This document shows, piece after piece, positions 7,729 through 16,339 of a stretch of 64,000 nucleotides of DNA. Origin of the DNA: Leadbetterella sp040829825 (GTDB lineage: Bacteria > Bacteroidota > Bacteroidia > Cytophagales > Spirosomataceae); the NCBI RefSeq assembly GCF_040829825.1, contig NZ_JBFOLH010000004.1, one strand, 5' to 3'. Position 1 is the first letter of the stretch; every line of letters begins with the position of its first letter. The notes beneath the pieces are model-generated. The model saw only the letters and a list, made by a program, of their open reading frames with translations, had not been told where the DNA came from and searched no databases. Made by a program: the position numbers and the translations under genes.

Positions 7729-8490
7729 ATGAAAAAAGCATTCATTCTGTTATTGGGGGGAATTCTCCTGGGCGCATGTTCGGAAACAACGAAAAACGAG
7801 GCCGACCTCCCGCCGGCCAACACCTACACTCTGGTCTTTTTCGACAAAACCCAGAGTGTTAATCCCAATGACACTTTTGTGAAAACCAAGTATTCTTCGG
7901 CCATAAGAAACCTGGTAGATCAGAACATCCGCACAGAAGGCGATATCCTGGAGGTATATTTCATTCATGAAAACACCTCCAAAGCCCGTGCGCTGACCGT
8001 GAAGTCGAGAACCGCAAAAGAAAGCACCGAAGGCCTCAGCCCCACTGACCTGGAAGCCGCCAGCAACGCGTATGACCTGAGTATCAAAAAAGAGCGGCAG
8101 ATGATTTATAACGCACTGATGCAGAAGCTGATGGAGTCAAACAGCTCGGCCTCCAACTCGGAGACCAATATCAGTGCAGGTATTCCGGTGATCGCCACCG
8201 CCCTGGCTACCTACCCCGATGTAAAGGCCTATTTCTTTTCAGATATGGTAGAGAGCATGCGCTCAGGCCGTGACTTTCACTCCCGGCCTCCTCAAAACCG
8301 TGAGCAGGCACAAAGCTGGGCCAGGGAAGATGCCGGCAAATACGCCCAACAGAGCTTGTCAGGCGCAGGAATCTACATGATCCTGCCTTTTTCACCTAAC
8401 AGCTCCAGCAAGATCAATAACCCGAATGTCACGGAATACTGGAAAGATTTCTTCGGTGAGCTGGGCACAGGAAACGTGACAGAACAATAA
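7729..8490 (+). CDS. Lipoprotein with a VWA-like N-terminal motif, function unknown
   Basis: A 253-aa predicted lipoprotein. The lipobox LLGAC puts the acylated Cys at residue 17, and a short acidic/Pro linker follows. The first strand (TYTLVFFDKTQSV) carries D40-x-T42-x-S44, close to the D-x-S/T-x-S metal-binding (MIDAS) motif of von Willebrand A domains. An alternating pattern of strands and helices (DILEVYFIHEN, then a Lys/Glu helix, then VKAYFFSDMVES at about 165-175) also fits a Rossmann-like VWA fold. No Pfam family is recognised with confidence. It ends two bases before the convergent S41 protease gene. A role in envelope binding is possible but unproven. Confidence 0.7.
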   Translation: MKKAFILLLGGILLGACSETTKNEADLPPANTYTLVFFDKTQSVNPNDTFVKTKYSSAIRNLVDQNIRTEGDILEVYFIHENTSKARALTVKSRTAKESTEGLSPTDLEAASNAYDLSIKKERQMIYNALMQKLMESNSSASNSETNISAGIPVIATALATYPDVKAYFFSDMVESMRSGRDFHSRPPQNREQAQSWAREDAGKYAQQSLSGAGIYMILPFSPNSSSKINNPNVTEYWKDFFGELGTGNVTEQ

Positions 8491-8492
8491 GA

Positions 8493-10115
8493 TCAATCTT
8501 TCATTACCGCCTTCAACCCGGCCCGGATCATCGGATCATCCTGGTTGATTACCTGGTAATATTCGTTATTCAGCCCGTTGCCTTTCCAGATGTTCCTGGC
8601 AATAAGTGCCTTCAGGGTTTCCTGGATGTATTTTTTGGATTTGTTATAACTCTTCTCGCTGAACCGGGCCTTATTCCGGATCGCCAGGGCATTGAAGTCG
8701 GCCAGGATGTCATCGGTGATCCGGAAATTCTGAAGATAGCTGTCAAACCCTTTTGCTTCCAGCGCTGATCCGTATTTTTCAGAATAGCTCATCGTAAACT
8801 CCCGGAACAGGTTTTTCCCGAACAGATCCAGCAGGTAATCGGTATAATACGAAGTATCCTGGGGTACGAAGATGTCGGGGGTGATGCCGCCGCCACCGTA
8901 TACCGTACGCCCGCCCTTGGTTTTGTATTTCAGCTTTTCGTTATTTTTGATGCTGTCGGCCACGAACATTTCCTGGTGGTTGTACCGTTCCATCATCTCG
9001 TCATAATATCCCTGCTGGTCCCCCATCTGGTAAGGGCGCTGAATGCTCCTGCCGCTCGGGATATAATACCGGGATATGGTAAGCCGCAGCTCCGACCCGT
9101 CAGACAGCTTGATCGGGGCCTGTACCAGCCCTTTCCCGAAAGTCCGCCGCCCCACTACCGTAGCCCGGTCATAATCCTGGAGCGAGCCGCTCACAATTTC
9201 CGAGGCCGAGGCCGAGCCTTCATCTACCAGCACCACGATCTTCCCTTTCTCAAAAATACCTTCTTTACCGGCTTTTACTTCGTAATTGTTGGAGGCGTCT
9301 TTTCCTTTGGTATACACAATTACGTCATTGCCGGGTACCAGCTCATCCACCATATCGGTGGCCCGGTCCATATAGCCCCCGGGATTTCCGCGCAGGTCAA
9401 GTACCAGCCGGATCATTCCCGCATCTTTGAGGGTCTTCAGGTGCGTATGAAACTCTTCGTATGTGCTTTCGGAAAACCGGTTTACCTTGATATAGCCCGT
9501 TTGCGGAGCAATCATGTACGCCGCATCAATAGAGAAGGTCGGGATCTTGTCGCGCTTCACATTAAACGTCAGCGGTGCACTGATTCCTCTTCTTTTGACC
9601 AGCAGCTTTACCAGCGAGCCGCGCGGGCCGCGCAGCGATTTATACACCAGGGGGGTATTCAGGCCCCGGCCGGTAAGGGTAACGGTATCGGCCTTCAGGA
9701 TGATGTCGCCGGCCTTTATGCCGATGGCCTCTGAGGGCCCTCCGGCCAGCGGTGAAATAACAAACAGGGAGTCGTTAAAGATATTGAACTCCACACCTAT
9801 CCCGTCAAAACCCGTGCCCAGATCAGCGCTGGCGATCTCCGCATCCTGCGGAGGCAGCAGTACGGTGTGCGGATCCAGCTTTTCCAGCATTTTCTCCAGT
9901 CCGTATGTTTCCAGGGAATCAATATTCACATCGTCCACATAACTTTTGCGGATATTCATGAGTACTTCCTTGTACTTCGTGCCTATGCCACCTGAACCGG
10001 CGGCAACAGGCCCTGCACCGCTGAAGAATTTTGCCCCTAAATAAATCCCTACTGCCAGGGAAAACGTCACTGCAAGCGGCGATATAATCGCCCTTTTACT
10101 ATTCTTATACTCCAT
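8493..10115 (-). CDS. S41-family C-terminal processing protease with PDZ domain
   Basis: A 540-aa serine protease of the CtpA/Prc type, which cleaves exported proteins near their C-termini. One N-terminal membrane segment (about 10-30) anchors it facing the periplasm. A PDZ domain spans about 100-185 (GTGFDGIGVEF..., IKAGDIILK). In the catalytic core the Ser of GSASASEIVSG (S303) and the Lys of RTFGKG (K328) lie 25 residues apart, as in E. coli Prc. SLRGPRGSLVKLLVKR and DLRGNPGG (240-247) are typical family motifs. A long C-terminal extension (about 360-540) is as found in Bacteroidota members. It is a single gene with a 93-bp spacer before the next minus-strand gene. Substrate unknown. Confidence 0.95.
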   Translation of the reverse strand: MEYKNSKRAIISPLAVTFSLAVGIYLGAKFFSGAGPVAAGSGGIGTKYKEVLMNIRKSYVDDVNIDSLETYGLEKMLEKLDPHTVLLPPQDAEIASADLGTGFDGIGVEFNIFNDSLFVISPLAGGPSEAIGIKAGDIILKADTVTLTGRGLNTPLVYKSLRGPRGSLVKLLVKRRGISAPLTFNVKRDKIPTFSIDAAYMIAPQTGYIKVNRFSESTYEEFHTHLKTLKDAGMIRLVLDLRGNPGGYMDRATDMVDELVPGNDVIVYTKGKDASNNYEVKAGKEGIFEKGKIVVLVDEGSASASEIVSGSLQDYDRATVVGRRTFGKGLVQAPIKLSDGSELRLTISRYYIPSGRSIQRPYQMGDQQGYYDEMMERYNHQEMFVADSIKNNEKLKYKTKGGRTVYGGGGITPDIFVPQDTSYYTDYLLDLFGKNLFREFTMSYSEKYGSALEAKGFDSYLQNFRITDDILADFNALAIRNKARFSEKSYNKSKKYIQETLKALIARNIWKGNGLNNEYYQVINQDDPMIRAGLKAVMKD

Positions 10116-10208
10116 TTAACCTTATTCTGATTCGGCCCGGTGCCTTATAAATGCCTCTCAGCAGTAGTGTTCACCTTTATTAATAACGCCGGGGATACGG
10201 ATTAAGTT

Positions 10209-11453
10209 TTACACCTTAATGATCATTTTTTGTTTTCTCAGGTACAGGAGCACCAGGCTCCAGAAGAGCACGTTTACCACCGCAAATGCCAGTGAGGAAT
10301 TCCGGGGGTCGGTAAAAAGCGGCACCAGGCCGTCGGTATAAAAAGCCGAAAGCAGGGCCTTTCCTTCCCCGATCCGGATCATATTTAACGCCCGGGGGAT
10401 AATTCCCGCCCCGAAGAAAATGATGATCGGGTTTACTCCCCACATCACCAGGAATGAGGTAAGTTTTCCAACGGGCTTATCATCGCACAGGTAGCTCAGC
10501 ACCGTAACCAGGATAAAGCCCAGTCCGCCGGTAAGAAGAACAAATGAGCTGGTCCAGAGCGCCTTGTTAACCGGGAAGAACTGCGACCAGATCAAGCCGC
10601 ATACCGCCAGGCCCACACCGGTATATATCATGTTCCGCCGGTCTGTCCGGTTTCGCAGCATGGTGCCGGCCCGGGTGCCGATCAGGCAGGAAATAATGGC
10701 CGGGAAGGTACTCAGGATTCCTTCAGGGTCCCACGGCTTTGAGCTTGCCCATACATGATTTCCCAGCACCATTTCATCTATCCAGGCCGCCATGTTGGCT
10801 CCCTTTTCAAAGCCGGTCCACCCTGTTCCGGGTACCGGTACATATGCCAGCACCAGCCAGTATCCTGTCAGCACCAGCACGGCAATCACCAGTTGTGTAC
10901 GGAAAGAAAAAGCCTGGTAGATCAGCGCCGCAAAGAAGTAAACCAGTCCCAGACGCTGCAACACGCCGGGAATCCGTACTTTCGCAAAATGGGGCATCCC
11001 GCTAAGGATCAGGAACAACATGACCGCCAGCAGGCCGAGGGCCAGGTACAGCTTGATCCGGGTTTCAAAATTGCCCAGGAGCAGGAAGCCCACAAAGCCC
11101 GTGATCATCATCCGGAAAAGCAGCAGGGTCAGGCCCGAGGATGCACCGAATTCGATCCGGGAAAAAAAGTTCAGGAAAAGTCCCAGGGCAATCAGCCGGA
11201 GCGACCGCGCCAGGATCTTCAGGAACTGCTCCTTACTGACCCCCGCCCCCGCAACAGAGGAGAAAGGAAGGGCCATTCCCATTGCAAGAACAAAGAACGG
11301 GAAGACCAGGTCAGTGGGCGTCCAGCCATGCCATTCCGCATGAAGAAGAGGAGGATATACATTCCCCCAGTCACCGGGATTATTCACCAGTATCATTAAG
11401 ATCATGGTCAGCCCCCGGAAAACATCCAGTGAAACAATTCTTTGCTTTCCCAA
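10209..11453 (-). CDS. NagX/DUF5009-like membrane acyltransferase
   Basis: A 414-aa multi-spanning membrane protein related to heparan-alpha-glucosaminide N-acetyltransferase (DUF5009/NagX). The diagnostic N-terminus is SLDVFRGLTMILMILVNNPG, followed by HAEWHGWTPTDLVFPFFV, including the conserved His/Asp loop. About ten hydrophobic helices follow. The family transfers acetyl groups across the membrane to sugars; the substrate here is not evident, though cell-wall or environmental amino sugars are likely. The start is a TTG at 11453, giving the usual short stretch before SLDVFRG; no in-frame ATG fits. It is divergent from the S13 peptidase, whose start is GTG; only 39 bp separate the two non-ATG starts. 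Confidence 0.88.
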   Translation of the reverse strand: MGKQRIVSLDVFRGLTMILMILVNNPGDWGNVYPPLLHAEWHGWTPTDLVFPFFVLAMGMALPFSSVAGAGVSKEQFLKILARSLRLIALGLFLNFFSRIEFGASSGLTLLLFRMMITGFVGFLLLGNFETRIKLYLALGLLAVMLFLILSGMPHFAKVRIPGVLQRLGLVYFFAALIYQAFSFRTQLVIAVLVLTGYWLVLAYVPVPGTGWTGFEKGANMAAWIDEMVLGNHVWASSKPWDPEGILSTFPAIISCLIGTRAGTMLRNRTDRRNMIYTGVGLAVCGLIWSQFFPVNKALWTSSFVLLTGGLGFILVTVLSYLCDDKPVGKLTSFLVMWGVNPIIIFFGAGIIPRALNMIRIGEGKALLSAFYTDGLVPLFTDPRNSSLAFAVVNVLFWSLVLLYLRKQKMIIKV

Positions 11454-11492
11454 ATGAATAGTTTAAAATTGCTATAAATATACAAAAACCCA

Positions 11493-12758
11493 GTGAAAAA
11501 ATACCTGCTTTTAATTACGGGAATAATTTTTTTAGCCTCCTGCCGTACAGGAAAGATCAATCGTACGCTGAATAGCGGAGATCCGGCCCTGTTTACCGGT
11601 GTGCTTATCAGCGATACCCACAGCGGTAAAACCCTGTACAGCTACGCAGGCGATAAGCCTTTTGTGCCCGCATCAAACACCAAAATACTGACCTTGAGCG
11701 CCTGCCTGAGCACCCTGGGCGACAGCATCCCGGCGTTTCGTTATTTTATGCGGAAGGATACCCTTTTCCTGCTGGGTACGGGTGACCCCACCCTGCTTCA
11801 CCCCGATTTCCCCGAAAGCGCCGCCATGCCCCTGTTGAAAAAGGCCGGAACGATCGTAATATCCGACCAGAATTTCCGGCAGGCCCCCTACGGAGCCGGA
11901 TGGGCCTGGGACGACTACAACGATTACTACCAGCCCGAGCTTTCGTCACTGCCCGTGTACGGAAACGTGGTCAGGGCTGCATTGCAGAACGGTGAGCTCA
12001 CCCTGAAGCCGGCTTACTTTTCACTTAAAGACAGCCTGCTCCCTACCGGAACGATCGTCCGGAATCCCGGAGAAAATACATTTTACCGGAACCCCGCCAG
12101 CCAGCGCAGCGCCCGCTTCAGCCAGGAAATTCCTTTCCGCACCGGGCTGGAGCTGACCGCCCGGCTGCTGGCCGACACCCTGAAAGTGCCGGTGATCTGC
12201 AAGCATTTTGAAATTACCGAACCGCTGAAAACCGCCTACAGCCACCCTGTAGATACCGTGCTCCGCAAAATGATGCAGCAGTCTGATAACTTCCTGGCCG
12301 AGCAGCTTCTCCTGCTGGCCGGCGGCACCCTGTCTGACACCCTCTCCACGGCCCTGAGTATCCGCCATCTGAGCGGGCGTTTACTGAACGATACCGCTTT
12401 GCCTTACCGGTGGCTCGACGGCTCCGGCTTGTCGAGATACAACCTGTTCAGTCCGCAGATCATGGTACATCTCCTGAATAATATGTACCGGAGCTATCCG
12501 CAGGAGCGGCTGTTCTCCCTGATGTCAATAGGAGGAAAAGCCGGCACGCTGCGCAACAAGTACAAGACAGGCAACACGCCTTATGTCTTTGCCAAAACCG
12601 GGTCTATGAGCGGGGTGTATAACGAGTCGGGGTTTCTGACAGGCCGCTCGGGCCGGCTTCTTACCTATAGCGTGATGAAGAATAATTTTACCGGCACCGT
12701 GGCCGAAAACGGCAGGAAGACGATGAACCTGGTGGAGATAATCAGGCAGAGATACTAG
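11493..12758 (+). CDS. D-alanyl-D-alanine carboxypeptidase/endopeptidase, peptidase family S13
   Basis: A 421-aa penicillin-binding protein of the DacB/PBP4 family, cutting D-Ala-D-Ala or cross-bridges in peptidoglycan. All three active-site motifs are present: SxxK as S61-N-T-K64 (VPASNTKILTL), SxN as S264-D-N266 (QQSDNFLAEQ) and KTG at 368-370 (FAKTGSMSGV). DGSGLSRYN at 309-317 is also typical. The lipobox LASC puts the acylated Cys at residue 17, so it is probably an outer-membrane lipoprotein rather than soluble. The start is GTG at 11493. At about 420 aa it is slightly shorter than E. coli DacB. It ends in front of a large hairpin shared with the convergent fucosidase gene. Confidence 0.93.
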   Translation: MKKYLLLITGIIFLASCRTGKINRTLNSGDPALFTGVLISDTHSGKTLYSYAGDKPFVPASNTKILTLSACLSTLGDSIPAFRYFMRKDTLFLLGTGDPTLLHPDFPESAAMPLLKKAGTIVISDQNFRQAPYGAGWAWDDYNDYYQPELSSLPVYGNVVRAALQNGELTLKPAYFSLKDSLLPTGTIVRNPGENTFYRNPASQRSARFSQEIPFRTGLELTARLLADTLKVPVICKHFEITEPLKTAYSHPVDTVLRKMMQQSDNFLAEQLLLLAGGTLSDTLSTALSIRHLSGRLLNDTALPYRWLDGSGLSRYNLFSPQIMVHLLNNMYRSYPQERLFSLMSIGGKAGTLRNKYKTGNTPYVFAKTGSMSGVYNESGFLTGRSGRLLTYSVMKNNFTGTVAENGRKTMNLVEIIRQRY

Positions 12759-12773
12759 CAGCACTTGGGTCAA

Positions 12774-12830
12774 CCATATAAGGCACATAAGGCAATAAAA
12801 AAACTTATATGCCTTATGTGCCTTATATGG
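12774..12830. terminator. 21-bp perfect inverted repeat between convergent genes (bidirectional terminator)
   Basis: Arms at 12774-12794 and 12810-12830 are perfectly complementary, with a 15-base loop. They start CCATATAAGGCA and are built from a 9-base unit (ATAAGGCAC) repeated. The element fills the 80-bp gap between the converging S13 peptidase and fucosidase genes. A similar unit (CCACATAAGGCATACATAAG) recurs at 63833. It probably terminates both transcripts; the repeat family itself is unnamed. Confidence 0.65.
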
Positions 12831-12838
12831 TTTAAACA

Positions 12839-14275
12839 CTAGCTCGCCCGAATCTCCGACAATACCGCCGGTGCCTTGGCATCCAGGATCTTCACCCGCA
12901 GCTTTTGCGCCTTCACCGGGGTGATCTTCAGGATTCTCTTGTAGCCGATGGTAGTACCCCGGGCTACGGTGGTCCAGTTCCTGCCGTCATAGGCCTCCAC
13001 TTCAAATGCTTTCACCCGCTGACCCAGCGCAATATGCTCTGACAGCTGCAGGTAGTGAATTTCTGCAGGCCGGGGAAGCGTAATTTCCATATCGGTACGG
13101 GTCTCTTTTGCCGCCCAGAAAGTCTGCATATCTCCATCGGTAAGACGCGATGCTTTCTGGGTCCGGTCATAGGCCGCAGACGCTTTCACTTTTGCTTTTT
13201 CCAGCAGGTTGTGGCCCAGGCGTTCCTCTACCAGCCGGTGAAAACCTTTCAGGTGGTCTACATCTTTTTCGTGAAACAGGCCTCTTCTGTCGGGAGGGAT
13301 ATTCAACAGGAGGTTAGAGCCGCGCCCTACCGAGCTCAGGTAAATATCAAAAAGCTCTTCAGCGGTTTTTACTTTCCCGTCTTCTTCGGCATGATAAAAC
13401 CAGCCCGGCCGAATCGAAACATCTACCTCTGCCGGAATCCACCGGGAGCCCGTCTCGCTACCGGTACCCAGCAGGTTTTCTATGCCGGCCTTCCCGGCGT
13501 ACAGGGTATCGGGCGTGAGGTTGTTCCAGTTGGTTTCACCGGCAATTCCCCGTTCATTGCCTACCCAGCGGATATCCGGGCCTGCATCGCTGAAAAAGAG
13601 GATGTCGGGCTCCATCTCCCGTACCATTTGCATGGTTCCGGGCCAGTCGTAGTACCGACTTCCGTCTATCCGGCGTTTCTCCCGGGCTCCGCCATAGTAC
13701 CCGTCGCCTCCGTTAGCCCCGTCAAACCACATCTCGAATACCGGCCCGTAGTTTTCAAACAATTCTTTCAGCTGGTTCCGGTAATAGGTAATGTACGAAG
13801 GCTTACCGTAATCGGCCCGGTTCCGGTCCCACGGCGAAAGGTATATCCCGAACTTCAGGCCGTATTTCTTACAGGCGTCTGAAACATCCCGTACCAGGTC
13901 GCCTTTACCGTTTTTATACGGGCTGGCCGCCAGGGTGTGATCGGTATAAGCGCTGGGCCACAGGCAGAAGCCGTCGTGGTGTTTGGCCGTCAGGATCACC
14001 GCCTTGAAGCCGGTCTCTTTTAAGGTGCTCACCCATTGATCTACATTGAGCTGGCTGGGGTTAAACACCGATGGACTTTCATCGCCATATCCCCACTCTT
14101 TCCCGGTAAAGGTATTGGTGGTAAAATGAATAAAGGCATAGGTTTCCAGCTGATGCCAGTCGAGCTGCTGACGGGTAGGAACCGGGAATACGGGCGCCGG
14201 AGATTTTACCGGCCGAGGATGGCAGCCCGTAAGCGAAATAACGGCCAAAGCCACAACAAAGAAAATACGTACCAT
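12839..14275 (-). CDS. GH29 alpha-L-fucosidase lipoprotein with C-terminal F5/8-type domain
   Basis: A 478-aa glycoside hydrolase family 29 protein that removes alpha-L-fucose from glycans. It has a lipobox (LTGC, Cys18), a TIM barrel with AFIHFTTNTFTGKEWGYG (about 47-64), AKHHDGFCLWPS (97-108), FGIYLSPWDRN (142-152) and the nucleophile Asp in MWFDGANGG (D185). NLLLNIPPDRRG (about 330) ends the barrel. The last 120 residues form a discoidin/F5-8 type C beta-sandwich. The acid/base residue cannot be fixed by eye in GH29. The lipoprotein signal places it on the envelope. It is divergent from the DUF1080 gene with 186 bp between, and with its neighbours forms a sugar-use block. Confidence 0.92.
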   Translation of the reverse strand: MVRIFFVVALAVISLTGCHPRPVKSPAPVFPVPTRQQLDWHQLETYAFIHFTTNTFTGKEWGYGDESPSVFNPSQLNVDQWVSTLKETGFKAVILTAKHHDGFCLWPSAYTDHTLAASPYKNGKGDLVRDVSDACKKYGLKFGIYLSPWDRNRADYGKPSYITYYRNQLKELFENYGPVFEMWFDGANGGDGYYGGAREKRRIDGSRYYDWPGTMQMVREMEPDILFFSDAGPDIRWVGNERGIAGETNWNNLTPDTLYAGKAGIENLLGTGSETGSRWIPAEVDVSIRPGWFYHAEEDGKVKTAEELFDIYLSSVGRGSNLLLNIPPDRRGLFHEKDVDHLKGFHRLVEERLGHNLLEKAKVKASAAYDRTQKASRLTDGDMQTFWAAKETRTDMEITLPRPAEIHYLQLSEHIALGQRVKAFEVEAYDGRNWTTVARGTTIGYKRILKITPVKAQKLRVKILDAKAPAVLSEIRAS

Positions 14276-14430
14276 AATTATACTTGGGTTGGAATGGTTC
14301 TCCGGTCTTTATCTCCCCGATCGGAGCTCCCGGAACAGCATTCTCAATTATTTAATAAAATTTTTTATCAAAAATAGCAAAAAGCTTCCCATCTTTAAAC
14401 TCCCGATAGAAGAATTGCAATATTCTTCTT

Positions 14431-14438
14431 TATTTTTG
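14431..14438 (+). promoter_or_regulatory. Bacteroidota -7 box upstream of the DUF1080 gene
   Basis: TATTTTTG matches TAnnTTTG and lies 24 bases before the ATG at 14462, in the intergenic region divergent from the fucosidase gene. No good -33 TTTG is seen. Confidence 0.4.
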
Positions 14439-14461
14439 TACCTGAACCTAATACGGATTTA

Positions 14462-16264
14462 ATGAAAAAAATCATTGCTAGTTTTTTGTTGTGGGCACCT
14501 CTTGTGCTTCCCGCGCAAACCCCGATTCCTCTGAATGACCTGTCGGCCTTTGATCTGAAAAGCAATAACTGGCATATCGTAGGAGACGTAACCGCACCCC
14601 TGAATGAAAAAAATACCCTTACATCCCGGCCGGGAACCGGCGTACTGGTGTGCCGGCATGAATCTGAGGAGTATGGTGATAAATTTGACCTGTTCACCAA
14701 AGAATCATATGGCGATATGGATCTCTCGCTGGATTTTATGCTGGGGGTGGGCTCCAATTCCGGCATCTACCTGCAGGGCCGGTACGAAGTGCAGCTGTTT
14801 GACAGCTGGGGCGTAAAAAATCCTAAATATTACGATTGCGGCGGAATTTACCAGCGCCGTGACCTGAGCAAGCCTGACGGCCAGAACCAGTACGAAGGCT
14901 ACGCTCCGCGCTTCAACGCCTACAAAGCGCCGGGCCTCTGGAATACCCTGGAAATATCTTACCAGGCACCCCGTTTTGACGCCGCCGGTCAGAAGATCTC
15001 CAATGCCAAAATCCTGTTTGTAAAGCTGAACGGACTGCTGATTCATGAGAACGTGGAATTAAGCGGACCCACCGGCGGCCCGGTAGAAGAAAACGAGGTG
15101 CCCTTGGCACCGTTACGGGTCCAGGGAGACCACGGCTCGGTAGCTTTACGGAATATTGTCATCAATAATTTCAACAAAAAGCCGGGAACGGTTTCCGACC
15201 TGGCCTACAAGGTGTATTACGGCAGCCATATGCACGATGCCGATCTCTCCAAAATAAAGATTGATGAGCAGGGAAAAACCGGTGAACTTACCTGGGAGGT
15301 TACCAAAGAACCCAATAATTATGTGTTTATTATTAACGGGAAATACCATGCGGAAGAAGACGGCGAATATACCTTTGTTACCCAGCTTGGCGGACACAGC
15401 TACCTGAAGATAGACGGGAAAGAGGTGCTGCCCAACATTTGGATGCGGTCAGGCGACCGGGCGGTGAAAGTACACCTGACCCGCGGAGAGCATACCTTCG
15501 AGATATTCAACAACAAACGCGATAACTGGATCAAACCGGCACTGGGCTTCTGGTCAGCCGGACCGGGCTTCCGCTTAACCCCGCACCACTCTGCCGGCTC
15601 GGTGATTGCTTCCAAGCCCCAGGATCCTATTATTGTCAATGCGGCCACTCCTACCCACCTGCGGAGCTTCATGGACTGGCAAAAGAAGCCCGAAGACAAA
15701 AATTTCCGGGTAGTACATGCCATCTCCATCGGTTCTCCCGAAAGTATTCATTATACGTATGACCTCGATAAAGGGGCCATCATCCAGGCGTGGAAAGGCG
15801 ATTTCCTCGACGCCACCCCCATGTGGGATGACCGCGGCGACGGTTCCTCGAGACCCCTGGGAAGCCTCACCCTGTTTAACCATGATCTCGTGCTGAACCG
15901 GATAGGCTCAGCAACCTGGAGCGACACCACCGGCACCGGCTACCGGCCGCTGGGGTACGACCTCGACGAAAACGATCTTCCAACATTTAATTACAGGATA
16001 GCCGGACAAAAAGTAAGCGATAAAATCCGGATTACAGACGGCAAATACCTGGAAAGAGAGATCAGCATAACCAACGGGCAGGATCTGGCCGGGAGAATTG
16101 CCAACGGCGACCTCATTGAACAGGTAGATGTCAACCTCTATGCGGTAGACGGCAAAAAATATTTTATCCGGCTGGAAAAAGGCCGCGATGCCGTTATCCT
16201 GAACCGGAAAGAGCTGCTGGTAAAACCGGAGGGGAACATCCTGAAATATGCTATTATTTTCTAA
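14462..16264 (+). CDS. DUF1080 (3-keto-disaccharide hydrolase-like) protein with PA14-like domain
   Basis: A 600-aa secreted protein with a Sec signal peptide ending VLPAQ (about residue 19). Residues about 22-235 form the DUF1080 concanavalin-like fold, with the motif NSGIYLQGRYEVQLFDSWG (about 99-117) and CGGIYQRRD. Characterised members hydrolyse 3-keto-glycosides. Residues about 240-380 look like PA14 (HAEEDGEYTFVTQLGGHSYLKIDG..., FEIFNNKRDNW), a carbohydrate-binding beta-sandwich. The last 200 residues are beta-rich, with no family recognised. It is followed 75 bp later by a beta-propeller/cytochrome c protein of the same strand. That pairing suggests oxidation and cleavage of a sugar in the periplasm; the substrate is unknown. 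Confidence 0.85.
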   Translation: MKKIIASFLLWAPLVLPAQTPIPLNDLSAFDLKSNNWHIVGDVTAPLNEKNTLTSRPGTGVLVCRHESEEYGDKFDLFTKESYGDMDLSLDFMLGVGSNSGIYLQGRYEVQLFDSWGVKNPKYYDCGGIYQRRDLSKPDGQNQYEGYAPRFNAYKAPGLWNTLEISYQAPRFDAAGQKISNAKILFVKLNGLLIHENVELSGPTGGPVEENEVPLAPLRVQGDHGSVALRNIVINNFNKKPGTVSDLAYKVYYGSHMHDADLSKIKIDEQGKTGELTWEVTKEPNNYVFIINGKYHAEEDGEYTFVTQLGGHSYLKIDGKEVLPNIWMRSGDRAVKVHLTRGEHTFEIFNNKRDNWIKPALGFWSAGPGFRLTPHHSAGSVIASKPQDPIIVNAATPTHLRSFMDWQKKPEDKNFRVVHAISIGSPESIHYTYDLDKGAIIQAWKGDFLDATPMWDDRGDGSSRPLGSLTLFNHDLVLNRIGSATWSDTTGTGYRPLGYDLDENDLPTFNYRIAGQKVSDKIRITDGKYLEREISITNGQDLAGRIANGDLIEQVDVNLYAVDGKKYFIRLEKGRDAVILNRKELLVKPEGNILKYAIIF

Positions 16265-16268
16265 TCAA

Positions 16269-16325
16269 TAGCCATCAGCTGTTAGCCATCAGAGAACCTG
16301 ATAGGCTGAAAGCTGAAAGCTGATA
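16269..16325. repeat. Heptad-type intergenic repeat between DUF1080 and cytochrome genes
   Basis: TAGCCATCAG occurs at 16269 and 16283. It is followed by three 7-base units GCTGAAA, GCTGAAA and GCTGATA (16305-16325). CTGATAGGCT (16299-16308) is nearly complementary to AGCCATCAG, so the segment can fold into an imperfect hairpin. It is a small interspersed repeat in a co-directional gene pair, possibly weakening transcription between the two. Confidence 0.5.
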
Positions 16326-16339
16326 ATTTTGAATACCTG

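Noticed and set aside
8976..9734. 252-aa open frame opposite the S41 protease
   Set aside because: Shadow frame with no recognisable domain; the protease is certain.
13055..13882. 275-aa open frame opposite the fucosidase
   Set aside because: Shadow of the fucosidase coding strand.
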